A DNA stretch of 64,000 nucleotides from the NCBI GenBank assembly GCA_035498175.1, contig DATKAJ010000085.1, forward strand, positions 1 through 64,000. The letters are read 5' to 3'. The DNA comes from JALORV01 sp035498175. Lineage in GTDB: Bacteria; Pseudomonadota; Gammaproteobacteria; Burkholderiales; Burkholderiaceae_F. Positions 32,374 to 40,159 of this stretch are shown piece by piece. The notes under the pieces are model-generated. The model ran no database searches. It saw nothing but the letters and a program-made list of their open reading frames with translations, and had not been told where the DNA came from. Each line of letters starts with the position of its first letter. Within the stretch, counting starts at the first letter, position 1. The position numbers and the translations under genes are program-made.

Positions 32374-33303
32374 TCAGGCGACGAACCGGCCGAGGAGGAC
32401 GCCGACCGCGAGCAGCGCGGCGAACGCGAGTTCGAGCTTGAAGGTGCGCACCAGAATGCGGTTGTAGGCGAGGCCGGGCGGGCAGCGGGCGAAATCGCGC
32501 TGCAGCCGCAGGGCAACGGGCGCCAGCAGGACCGGGGCCAGCACCGCGGGGGACGAGAGCCACGCCATCGGTGCCAGCAGCGCGAACGCACCGAACACGC
32601 TCAACGTGTACATCGCGAGCGAGGCCTGGGCTCCGAACACGACGGCGAACGTGCGGCGACCGACGCTGCGGTCGTGCGCAACGTCGCGATGATTGTTTAC
32701 GGCGAGGGCCGACGCAGCGAGGCCGCCGAGCGCGATCGCCGCGAGCCAGGTCGTGAGGCCGACGCTGCCAGTCTGCACGTAATCGGAGCCCGCAACGGCG
32801 CACAACCCGAAGAAGACAAACACGACCAGTTCACCGAACGGCGTGTAGGCGATCGGCCGCGGTCCGCCCATGTAAGCCAGTGCGGCCACCAGCGAGCCGA
32901 GCCCGATCACCAGCACCGGTATGCCGCGCTCGATCACCAGTGGCAGGCCGAGCGCAACAGTCAGCGCACAGCACACGGCGATTGCCGTGCGCACGTGCTC
33001 CACCGTCAGCCAGCCATTCGCGGTGGCGCGAGGCAGGCCGGTGCGGTTGCCGGTCCGCTCGGCGCCACGCACCGTGTAACCGACGTCGTTCTGCAGGTTC
33101 GAAATCACCTGGAGCAACACTGCGCAGCCGAGCGCGAGCAGCATGGTCATCGCGTCGAATTGGCCGGTGCGGTCCCAGGCCAGCGCGGTTCCGACCAGGA
33201 CCGGGCTGACCGCGACCAGCAGGCTGGGCAGTCGGCAGGCGATGCCCCAGGCGGCCAGCGAGCCGGGCTCGATGACGGGTGTCGATGCTGCAGTGGGCGA
33301 CAT
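32374..33303 (-). CDS. menA: 1,4-dihydroxy-2-naphthoate polyprenyltransferase
   Basis: A 309-residue UbiA-superfamily membrane prenyltransferase with about nine hydrophobic helices. The first aspartate-rich motif appears as LQVISNLQNDVGYTVRG near 70 and the second as NNHRDVAHDRSVGRRT near 205; both are closer to MenA than to UbiA. It attaches the polyprenyl chain to 1,4-dihydroxy-2-naphthoate, giving demethylmenaquinone, in the inner membrane. It is the last gene of the menB-menE-menA run, 86 bp after menE. This makes a menaquinone assignment firm, although menF, menD, menC, menH and the final methyltransferase are not in the window. Confidence 0.92.
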   Translation of the reverse strand: MSPTAASTPVIEPGSLAAWGIACRLPSLLVAVSPVLVGTALAWDRTGQFDAMTMLLALGCAVLLQVISNLQNDVGYTVRGAERTGNRTGLPRATANGWLTVEHVRTAIAVCCALTVALGLPLVIERGIPVLVIGLGSLVAALAYMGGPRPIAYTPFGELVVFVFFGLCAVAGSDYVQTGSVGLTTWLAAIALGGLAASALAVNNHRDVAHDRSVGRRTFAVVFGAQASLAMYTLSVFGAFALLAPMAWLSSPAVLAPVLLAPVALRLQRDFARCPPGLAYNRILVRTFKLELAFAALLAVGVLLGRFVA

Positions 33304-33389
33304 GCGCGGTCAGGTGGGCGAAGACCAGCGCATTATCGCGAACGCCAGCCGCCCGGTGGGGGCCGAAAGCGCCCGAAGCCCCGGTCTGG

Positions 33390-34751
33390 TCAAACGCCAG
33401 ACGGCCGGGGCCCTGAATTCGAGGCAGGCAGCGGCTGCAGCAGTGGAGAAAGCGCCGCGAGCGCCACGCGATCGAGCTTGCCGGCTGGTGTCAGCGGCAG
33501 AGTAGGCACCCAGGCGACCCGGCGCGGCCGCTTGAACGGAGCGATTCGCGTGGCGAGGAACTCGGCGAGGCCGCCGCTGCTCCGCAAGTCGTCGCTCGTT
33601 GCTGCCGTCGACCGATCGGCAACGAGTAGCGCCGCGACGATCTGGCCCCACGTTTCGTCGGGCACGCCGAATACCGCCGCTGCCGCAACACCCGGGCAAT
33701 CCTCGAGCACGCGCTCGACCTCGGCCGGATAGACGTTTTCACCGCCGCTGACGATCAGGTCGGTACGACGCGCATGCAGATGCAGGCAGCCGTCGGGGTC
33801 GATCTCACCCAGGTCGCCCGTGTCGAACCAATCCGCCGAGGTCAGCGGCGGCCCACCAAGGTAGCCCGACATGCACATGGGCCCGCGGACGAGAATGCGG
33901 TCCTGGTCGATGCGAACCTCCGCCCCTTTGAGCGGACGGCCGGCGCCGAACGCGGCCGAGTTGAAGCGCTGCGCGTAGGGCGTTGCGACGACCTGCGCGC
34001 AGGTCTCGGTGCAACCGTAGGTGATGACGATCGGCACGCGGCGCGCGGCCGCGCGCGCCAGCAGCTTGGACGACGCCGCGGCGCCGCCGACCAGCACCGC
34101 ACGTAGATGGGCCGGAGGTCGCCAGTCCGGGTGTGCGTCGAACAGTTGCGCGAGCATTGTCGGCACCAGCGACACCAGCGTTGCGCGCTGCTCGGCGATC
34201 CACCGGGGTAGCAGCGTGGCGTCGAATGCCGGCGCCAGCGCCACAGCATGCCGCGCCGCCAGGCAACGCGTCAGGATCGAGAGTCCGCCGACGCGCGCGA
34301 GCGGCAGTGTGAGCAGCCAGCAGTCATCTTCGTGCCATCCGAGATTGACCGCGCTCGCGCGCGCCGAGGCGAGCAGGGCTGCGCGCGTCAGAACGGCGCC
34401 GCGCGCGCGTCCGGTCGTGCCCGACGTGTGCAGGATCGCGGCCGCGTCCGCAGGCAGCGCCGCGACGCTGCGACGGGCTTCCTCGACCTGTTCGGCCCTT
34501 TCCGTTGCGGTCAGGCGCGGGTGCAAAAGTAAAGCCGGCCGCCGGATTTCGAGCAGCCCATAGAGATCGAGCACCGTATCCAGCGTGTTGACGCCCACGA
34601 CCGCCGCGGGCTCGGTCGCGTGCAGGCCATCCATGCGAGCCTCGACCAATGCCGCGACCTCGGCAAAGCTGAGGGAGCGGCCCTCGGCGCGCAACGCCGT
34701 GCGCGCGCCAGCCTCGCGCGCCGCCGCGCGGATCGACAGCAGATCGCTCAC
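33390..34751 (-). CDS. menE: o-Succinylbenzoate-CoA ligase
   Basis: A 453-residue acyl-adenylate-forming enzyme. The P-loop is ILHTSGTTGRARGAVLT near 110-126, with A5 motif ITYGCTETCAQ near 245, GDLGEIDPDG near 315 and the ENVYPAEVE hinge near 340. Catalytic lysine is in the C-terminal TPAGKLDR. It is shorter than general acyl-CoA synthetases, as MenE proteins are. It activates o-succinylbenzoate to its CoA thioester, the substrate of MenB. Start codon GTG. It lies 30 bp downstream of menB and upstream of menA, and the neighbourhood is the main reason for choosing MenE over another AMP-binding ligase. Confidence 0.88.
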   Translation of the reverse strand: MSDLLSIRAAAREAGARTALRAEGRSLSFAEVAALVEARMDGLHATEPAAVVGVNTLDTVLDLYGLLEIRRPALLLHPRLTATERAEQVEEARRSVAALPADAAAILHTSGTTGRARGAVLTRAALLASARASAVNLGWHEDDCWLLTLPLARVGGLSILTRCLAARHAVALAPAFDATLLPRWIAEQRATLVSLVPTMLAQLFDAHPDWRPPAHLRAVLVGGAAASSKLLARAAARRVPIVITYGCTETCAQVVATPYAQRFNSAAFGAGRPLKGAEVRIDQDRILVRGPMCMSGYLGGPPLTSADWFDTGDLGEIDPDGCLHLHARRTDLIVSGGENVYPAEVERVLEDCPGVAAAAVFGVPDETWGQIVAALLVADRSTAATSDDLRSSGGLAEFLATRIAPFKRPRRVAWVPTLPLTPAGKLDRVALAALSPLLQPLPASNSGPRPSGV

Positions 34752-34781
34752 CGGGCCTTCGCTGGATCGAATAGCCGGAGT

Positions 34782-35624
34782 TCAGGGCAGCCGCGGAAAG
34801 CGCCGAAAGTCAGGCTTGCGCTTCTCGACGTAGGCATTGCGCCCTTCCTGTCCCTCTTCGGTAAGGTAAAACAGCAGCGTCGCATTGCCCGCCAGTTCCT
34901 GCAGTCCGGCCTGGCCGTCGCAGTCCGCGTTCAGCGCGGATTTCAGGCAGCGCAGTGCAATCGGGCTCAGGGCCAGCATTTCCCGGCACCACTGCACCGT
35001 TTCAGCTTCGAGGCGCTCGTAGGGAACGACGCGGTTGACCAGACCCATGTCGAGGGCCTGCTGCGCGTCGTACTGGCGGCACAGGAACCAGATCTCGCGC
35101 GCCTTCTTCTGGCCGACGATCCGCGCCATGTACGAGGCCCCGTAGCCACCGTCGAAGCTGCCGACGCGCGGGCCGGTCTGTCCGAAGCGAGCATTGTCGG
35201 CCGCGATCGTCAGATCGCAGACCAGGTGCAGCACGTGACCGCCGCCGATCGCGTATCCGGCCACCATCGCCACCACGGGCTTCGGCAGCGTGCGGATCTG
35301 ACGCTGCAGGTCGAGCACGTTGAGCCGCGGCACGCGGTCGGCGCCGACGTAGCCGCCGTGGCCGCGCACGCGCTGGTCGCCGCCGGAGCAGAACGCGTCC
35401 CTGCCCTGGCCGGTGAGGACGATGGCGCCGATGCCGGCGTCATCGCGCGCGTCGGCGAAGGCGGCCTGCAGTTGCTGCACGGTCTCGGGCCGGAATGCAT
35501 TGCGCACTTCGGGCCGATTGATCGTGATCTTCGCGATCCCCTCTTCGCACTTGTCGTAAAGGACGTCGCTGAAGTCACCGACGCGCGTCCACGCGGGGAC
35601 CGGGGGCAGGGAAATGCTGTTCAT
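34782..35624 (-). CDS. menB: 1,4-dihydroxy-2-naphthoyl-CoA synthase
   Basis: A 280-residue crotonase-fold enzyme that cyclises o-succinylbenzoyl-CoA. Similarity to the E. coli enzyme is obvious by eye over long stretches, including CSGGDQRVRG, LNVLDLQRQIRTLPKPVVA, AGYAIGGGHVLH, VGSFDGGYGASYMARI and the GNATLLFYLTEEGQEGRN C-terminal region. The FGQTGP segment, with glycine where mycobacterial enzymes have aspartate, is that of the bicarbonate-dependent type. It follows the Bug receptor gene by 54 bp and precedes menE by 30 bp. This is a very secure assignment and it shows that the organism carries the classical, not the futalosine, menaquinone route. Confidence 0.97.
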   Translation of the reverse strand: MNSISLPPVPAWTRVGDFSDVLYDKCEEGIAKITINRPEVRNAFRPETVQQLQAAFADARDDAGIGAIVLTGQGRDAFCSGGDQRVRGHGGYVGADRVPRLNVLDLQRQIRTLPKPVVAMVAGYAIGGGHVLHLVCDLTIAADNARFGQTGPRVGSFDGGYGASYMARIVGQKKAREIWFLCRQYDAQQALDMGLVNRVVPYERLEAETVQWCREMLALSPIALRCLKSALNADCDGQAGLQELAGNATLLFYLTEEGQEGRNAYVEKRKPDFRRFPRLP

Positions 35625-35678
35625 CGTTGCTCTCTGCTGGAAGTTGACTGCGCAGTCCGAATGACGCGCAGCGGTCGC

Positions 35679-36662
35679 TCAGTCGATCTTCGCGCCGGAC
35701 GACCGCACGGCCGAGGCCCAGCGCTCGGCGCTGCTCGCAATGAACCGCGCGAAGGCATCGGTCGAAACCGGTGCGGGCCGCGCCCCGCGGGAAAGCAGCG
35801 CGGCCGTGAGTTCCGGATCATCCAGTGCCTGGCGGATGGCCGCGTTGAGCCGGGCCACGATTGCGGCCGGCGTGCCGGCAGGGACGAAGATCCCGTCCCA
35901 CGCACTCGCCTCGAACCCGGGCAGGCCCGATTCGGCGATCGTCGGCAGTTCCGGTGCCCCAGGAAAGCGGCTCGCAGTGGCGACCGCGAGTCCACGCACT
36001 CGGCCTTCGCGCGCCTGCGGGTACGCGTTCGGCATCACCTCGACCATCATCTGCACCTGCCCGCCGATCAGGTCAGTCATGGCCAGTGCGCCGCCGCGAT
36101 ACGGGATGTGCACGATGTCGATGCCCGCCTGCGTCTTGAAGAGTTCGCCCGCGAGGTGAGAGGTGGTGCCGTTGCCGGCCGACCCGAAGTTGAGCTCGCC
36201 CGGGTGTGCGCGCGCGTACTGGATCAGCTCGGCGACCGACTTGACCGGCACCTGCGGATTCACGACCAGCATCGTCGCGATTTCGGTCATGCGCGACACC
36301 GGGATGAAGTCCTTGAACGGGTCGAATCGCAGCTCGCGATACAGGCTCGCGTTGATCGCGTGCGTGCCATTCGTGCCGTAGAGCAGCGTGTAGCCGTCGG
36401 GTACCGAACGCGCCACGTATTCCGCGCCGACATTGCCGCCCGCTCCCGGCTTGTTCTCGATCACGATCGGCTGGCCGAGCGCCTTCGAGACACGCGGCAT
36501 GATGAGTCGCGCGAGACTGTCGGCACCGCCGCCGGCCGGGAACGGAACGACCAGATGCACGGGTCGGTCCGGATAGGCCGCGGACGGCTCCGCCGCGATC
36601 GCCGGCGCGATGGTGCAGAGCGCAGCAAGCGCGGCAACGAAACGCAGCATGCACTGCTGCAT
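35679..36662 (-). CDS. Bug-family periplasmic binding protein (tripartite tricarboxylate transporter receptor)
   Basis: A 327-residue periplasmic receptor. Signal peptide about residues 1-23 (MLRFVAALAALCTIAPAIA); a second ATG four codons in is equally possible. Family hallmarks are YPDRPVHLVVPFPAGGGADSLAR near 30-50, IENKPGAGGNVGAEYVAR, PDGYTLLYG and the FNAL/LNAAI region near the C-terminus. Bug proteins bind organic acids or amides and are hugely expanded in betaproteobacteria; most lack dedicated TctAB membrane partners nearby, as here. Its ATG overlaps the stop of the MaoC gene by one base. No ligand can be assigned from sequence; a link to the downstream men genes is not obvious. Confidence 0.92.
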   Translation of the reverse strand: MQQCMLRFVAALAALCTIAPAIAAEPSAAYPDRPVHLVVPFPAGGGADSLARLIMPRVSKALGQPIVIENKPGAGGNVGAEYVARSVPDGYTLLYGTNGTHAINASLYRELRFDPFKDFIPVSRMTEIATMLVVNPQVPVKSVAELIQYARAHPGELNFGSAGNGTTSHLAGELFKTQAGIDIVHIPYRGGALAMTDLIGGQVQMMVEVMPNAYPQAREGRVRGLAVATASRFPGAPELPTIAESGLPGFEASAWDGIFVPAGTPAAIVARLNAAIRQALDDPELTAALLSRGARPAPVSTDAFARFIASSAERWASAVRSSGAKID

Positions 36663-37162
36663 CAGCCTTGCTCCCGCCGCGTCGTGCCCGCAGCGCGGCT
36701 GCGCATCATGGTCATCGCCTTCACGGTCATCACGATTTCGCCGCGCTGGTTCATCAGTTCATTGAAGGTCTGCACCGTGCCACGGTCGGGCTTCGAACGC
36801 GAAGGCCGCGCGTCGATGACCTGGATGCGCAGCGAAAGCTGGTCGCCGGGCCGCACCGGCGCCAGCCAGCGCAGTTCGTCGATCCCGGGTGAGGCGAGGC
36901 CCGCCTTGCGCGGCAGAAAGTGATCGACCAGCAGGCGCATCATCAGGCTGGCGGTATGCCAGCCGCTCGCGATCACGCCGCCAAGTGCGAGTGCGGGGGC
37001 GCTTTGCGGATCGACATGGAACGGCTGCGGATCGAACTGCCGCCCGAACGCGATGATCGCCGGCTCGTCAACTCCGATCGGCCCGTACTGGACCGACAGG
37101 CCCGGCGGGTAGTCCTCGAGGTAGCGCGCGTCGGGGTCGCGAGGGAAGTCGTCCGCTGTCAC
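36662..37162 (-). CDS. MaoC-like (R)-hydratase family protein
   Basis: A single hot-dog-fold MaoC domain, 166 residues from the chosen GTG at 37162. ARYLEDYPPG begins the domain, and the hydratase motif FGRQFDPQPFHVDPQSA carries the catalytic Asp and His. ASGWHTASLMMRL follows, as in MaoC dehydratases acting on short or branched acyl-CoAs. The frame is open for 33 codons further upstream to a TTG, which has no family similarity, so the start is uncertain. It is coupled to the Bug receptor gene by a one-base overlap. It might hydrate an enoyl-CoA from a compound taken up with the receptor; nothing more specific can be said. Confidence 0.82.
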   Translation of the reverse strand: MTADDFPRDPDARYLEDYPPGLSVQYGPIGVDEPAIIAFGRQFDPQPFHVDPQSAPALALGGVIASGWHTASLMMRLLVDHFLPRKAGLASPGIDELRWLAPVRPGDQLSLRIQVIDARPSRSKPDRGTVQTFNELMNQRGEIVMTVKAMTMMRSRAAGTTRREQG

Positions 37163-37302
37163 GGTCGTGCGGTCAGCTGCCGGAATGCGATTCAGGGCTC
37201 GAATGCATCCGCGTTCTGTTGAATCGGCGAACGGAATGTAGCGCAGGAGGCGAAGTGGCAAGACCGCCGCGAAGATTATCGTCCTGCTTCATCGTGGCGC
37301 GT

Positions 37303-38682
37303 TCAGATGATCTCGAAGTAACGCTTTAGTTCCCAGTCAGTGACCGCGTCCTGCCACTGGCGCCACTCCCATTCGCGCGTCGCGGCGTAATGATCGACGA
37401 AGAGGTCACCGAACCAGTTGCGGGCAAGATCGGAGCGGCGAAAGATCTCGGTCGTTTCCTTCAGCGATCGCGGGGCGCGGGCGATGTTCTCGGCGCCTCG
37501 ATTGGTGCCGGTGATGGGCTTGGCGGTCAGCTTCAGGTTCTTCTCGACGCCGTGCAACCCTGCAGCGAGCAGCGCGGCGACGGCCAGATAGGGATTGACG
37601 TCTGCGCCGGGGCACCGGGTTTCGAGCCGCGTGCTTTTCGGCGACCCCGGGATCACCCGGAAGCTTGCCGTGCGGTTATCGATGCCCCAGGTGGGCTTCA
37701 CCGGCGCCCAGAAGCCGTCCACCAGCCGCTTGTAGCTATTGATGGTTGGCCAGAACATCGGCGCGAACTGCATCAGCGCGGCCACCTGTCCCGCGAGAAA
37801 GCTCTCGAACAGCCTGCTCATGCCGGCGCGGCCCTTTGCGTCGTAGAAGAGATTGTTCTTTCCGTCGGACAGGGACTGGTGCAGGTGGCCGCTGCAGCCC
37901 GGATACTGCTGGCTCCACTTCGCCATGAAGCTCGGCATGATTCCGTACTGTGCGCCGATCTCCTTGGCGCCGGTCTTGAACAGCACGCCGCGGTCGGCGC
38001 ATTCGAGCGCGCCGGAGAACTGGATCGCGGCTTCGTACACCCCGGGGCCGGTCTCGGTGTGCAGGCCTTCGATCGGCACGCCGAACTGCAGCAGCTGATC
38101 CATCAACGCATTGAAGAAGCCGCGGTTGGCGTTGGCACGCAGCAGCGAGTAGCCGAACATGCCGGGCGTGAGCGGTGTCGGATCGACACCCTTCTTCTGC
38201 GCCCAGGAGTGCGGCGTCTCGGCGAAGTTGAACCACTCGAACTCGAGCCCGCACATCGGCGCGAAGCCGAGCTTCTCGGCCCGCGCCAGCACGCGCTTCA
38301 GGGTCTGCCGTGGACAGACCGGGTGCGGCTTGCCGTCGGCGGTGACGAAGTCGCCGAGAAAAAAGGGCACCTGGTCGTCCCAGGGCACGCGCCGCGCCGT
38401 GGCGGGGTCGAGGCGCACCATCGCGTCCGGGAAGCCGTGCTGCCAACCGGTGACCGTGGTGTTGTCGTAGACCGCGTCGGTCATGTCCCAGCCGAACACG
38501 ACGTCACAGAAGCCGAAGCCGCCTTCGACGGCCGATCCGAACTTGTCGATGTGCAGATACTTGCCGCGCAGCACGCCGTCGATGTCCGTGACGGCCACCT
38601 TGACTTTCGTGGCGTCGCCGGCGCCGAGTGCCGCCAGCGCAGCGCGCGGATCCGTCGTGCGTTCGTTCTTCTTCGCGGCCAT
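37303..38682 (-). CDS. Glutamine synthetase family protein (gamma-glutamyl-amine ligase-like)
   Basis: A 459-residue glutamine-synthetase-fold ligase. It has the beta-grasp N-domain (KVKVAVTDIDGVLRGKYL near 27-44), the metal site MCGLEFEWFNF near 155, the ATP region SGHLHQSLSD near 275 and the glutamate region FRVIPGSPKSTRLETRCPGADVNPYLA near 340-370. The spacing is that of GlnA-like gamma-glutamylpolyamine synthetases (PuuA, GlnT) rather than of nitrogen-assimilating GlnA, and no adenylylation tyrosine motif is evident. The start at 38682 has GGAGGAG upstream. It stands alone, divergent from fmdB. It could supply gamma-glutamylated amines to the PuuD-like and aldehyde-dehydrogenase genes at 22-24 kb; this is inference. 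Confidence 0.87.
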   Translation of the reverse strand: MAAKKNERTTDPRAALAALGAGDATKVKVAVTDIDGVLRGKYLHIDKFGSAVEGGFGFCDVVFGWDMTDAVYDNTTVTGWQHGFPDAMVRLDPATARRVPWDDQVPFFLGDFVTADGKPHPVCPRQTLKRVLARAEKLGFAPMCGLEFEWFNFAETPHSWAQKKGVDPTPLTPGMFGYSLLRANANRGFFNALMDQLLQFGVPIEGLHTETGPGVYEAAIQFSGALECADRGVLFKTGAKEIGAQYGIMPSFMAKWSQQYPGCSGHLHQSLSDGKNNLFYDAKGRAGMSRLFESFLAGQVAALMQFAPMFWPTINSYKRLVDGFWAPVKPTWGIDNRTASFRVIPGSPKSTRLETRCPGADVNPYLAVAALLAAGLHGVEKNLKLTAKPITGTNRGAENIARAPRSLKETTEIFRRSDLARNWFGDLFVDHYAATREWEWRQWQDAVTDWELKRYFEII

Positions 38683-38834
38683 GCCTGTCTCCTCCGAAGC
38701 CGCGGCAGTGTGCAACAGCGATGGGCAAAGTCCAAGCGACCAAGGCCTTGATCAGCCGCGGATGCGCCCTTATCTCCGGCGTCGGGCCTGAGGACGGTCC
38801 CTTACAATTCAAGCAATTAGCTCTTGAGATCGCC

Positions 38835-39185
38835 ATGCCTATCTATGCCTACCGCTGCGCCGGATGCGGCCACGAACTCGACGCGCTGCAGAAGATCTCC
38901 GATGCGCCGCTGACCGAGTGCCCGGCATGCCATCAGCCGCTGCTGACAAAGAAACTCACCGCCGCAGGCTTTCAGTTGAAGGGCAGCGGCTGGTACGCCA
39001 CGGATTTTCGTGACAAGGCGGGTGCCAGGAAGGAAGGCAAGGCAGAAGCGGCAGGCAACGGCGAGTCCAGGACCGAAGCCAAGACCGACACCAAGGCGAC
39101 GGGCGACGGCGCAGCCAAGCCGGCTGAATCGACCCCGACGCCGGCTCCGGCCGCGGCTCCGCCGCCACCGTCCTCCACCAGCTAG
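38835..39185 (+). CDS. FmdB-family zinc ribbon protein
   Basis: A 116-residue protein. The first 45 residues form a small zinc ribbon with two CxxC knuckles (YRCAGCGHE at about 7-15 and ECPACHQ at about 28-34), as in FmdB/CxxC_CXXC_SSSS proteins. The remainder, rich in Ala, Lys, Thr and Pro, is low-complexity and probably disordered. The family is a putative regulator whose function is undefined. It stands first in the fmdB, DUF502, aspS order that is common in betaproteobacteria. A TACAAT hexamer at 38803-38808 is a candidate -10 element 27 bp ahead of the ATG, but I see no good -35. Confidence 0.88.
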   Translation: MPIYAYRCAGCGHELDALQKISDAPLTECPACHQPLLTKKLTAAGFQLKGSGWYATDFRDKAGARKEGKAEAAGNGESRTEAKTDTKATGDGAAKPAESTPTPAPAAAPPPPSSTS

Positions 39186-39263
39186 CCGGGGCGTCGCCCG
39201 CGATCTCCGAAGCTCGATGTTCACGCGCGCAAGCGCACAATCCGCCGACAGTTGCGCGCTCCC

Positions 39264-39902
39264 ATGTTGAGAAAGTATTTCATCGCCGGCCTGCTGATCT
39301 GGCTGCCGCTCGCCGCCACGCTGTGGGTGCTGGATTTCATCGTCTCGACGATGGATCGCACGCTGCTGCTGCTGCCCCAGGGCTGGCGCCCAGACGCGCT
39401 GTTCGGCGTACACATTCCCGGCTTCGGCCTGGTGCTGTCGGTCACCGTTCTGCTGCTGACCGGCATGCTCGCGGCGAACTTTCTCGGTGCGCAGCTGCTG
39501 CGCGGCTGGGAGACGCTGCTGACGCGCATTCCGATCGTGCGATCAATCTACTCGAGCGTGAAGCAGGTTTCGGACACGCTGTTCTCGCAGAAAGGGCAGT
39601 CGTTCCGCAAGGTCGTCCTCATCGAGTTTCCACAGCGCGGCCAGTGGACGATGGGCTTCGTCGTTGGCGCGCCCGGTGCGCAGATCGAGGCGAGGACCGG
39701 CGTGACACTGGTTACGGTGTACGTGCCGACCGCGCCGAATCCGACTTCCGGATATGTCCTGATGGTGCCGCCGGAAGAACTGCGCGAGATCGACGTCAGC
39801 GTCGACGACGCATTCAAGTTCCATGTATCGCTCGGCGTCGTCGTGCCCAGCGCGCGTGCGCAGCGCGCCGCGTTGACCAGCGAATCGCCCGGAGCGGGTT
39901 GA
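39264..39902 (+). CDS. DUF502 family membrane protein
   Basis: A 212-residue inner-membrane protein of the DUF502 family, function unknown. Two hydrophobic segments are visible, about residues 5-30 (FIAGLLIWLPLAATLWVLDFI) and 50-78 (FGLVLSVTVLLLTGMLAANFLGA). They are followed by the family signature IPIVRSIYSSVKQVSDTLFS near 95-115 and a soluble beta-rich C-domain with TVYVPTAPNPTSGY. The ATG at 39264 is chosen over an in-frame TTG 12 bases earlier. It sits between fmdB and aspS. The 257 bp between it and aspS hold no supported gene. Confidence 0.9.
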   Translation: MLRKYFIAGLLIWLPLAATLWVLDFIVSTMDRTLLLLPQGWRPDALFGVHIPGFGLVLSVTVLLLTGMLAANFLGAQLLRGWETLLTRIPIVRSIYSSVKQVSDTLFSQKGQSFRKVVLIEFPQRGQWTMGFVVGAPGAQIEARTGVTLVTVYVPTAPNPTSGYVLMVPPEELREIDVSVDDAFKFHVSLGVVVPSARAQRAALTSESPGAG

Positions 39903-40159
39903 GGCGCAGGGATATCCGCTTTATCCTTGCGGCCATGTTCAGGTCCCTCGTCGCAACCCATGCGGTCCGCGCCCTGCTCGCGCAACCGGAAGCCGCGCTT
40001 GCCGCGGGCCGTGCCGGTGACCGCAATCCGGCGCGAAACCGCTAGGGCCGGCGGCTGGCGACCGCGCGGCCCCGCCGTCGGGTGCCCCGGCGGACAGCGC
40101 TGAAGACAACCACGAACAGCAACCGCGCGGCGTGTGCCGCGACCAACTGCGGAGCAATT

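Noticed and set aside
39935..40045. Short open frame in the DUF502-aspS gap
   Set aside because: Only about 36 codons, no ribosome-binding site and no recognisable signal; likely chance.
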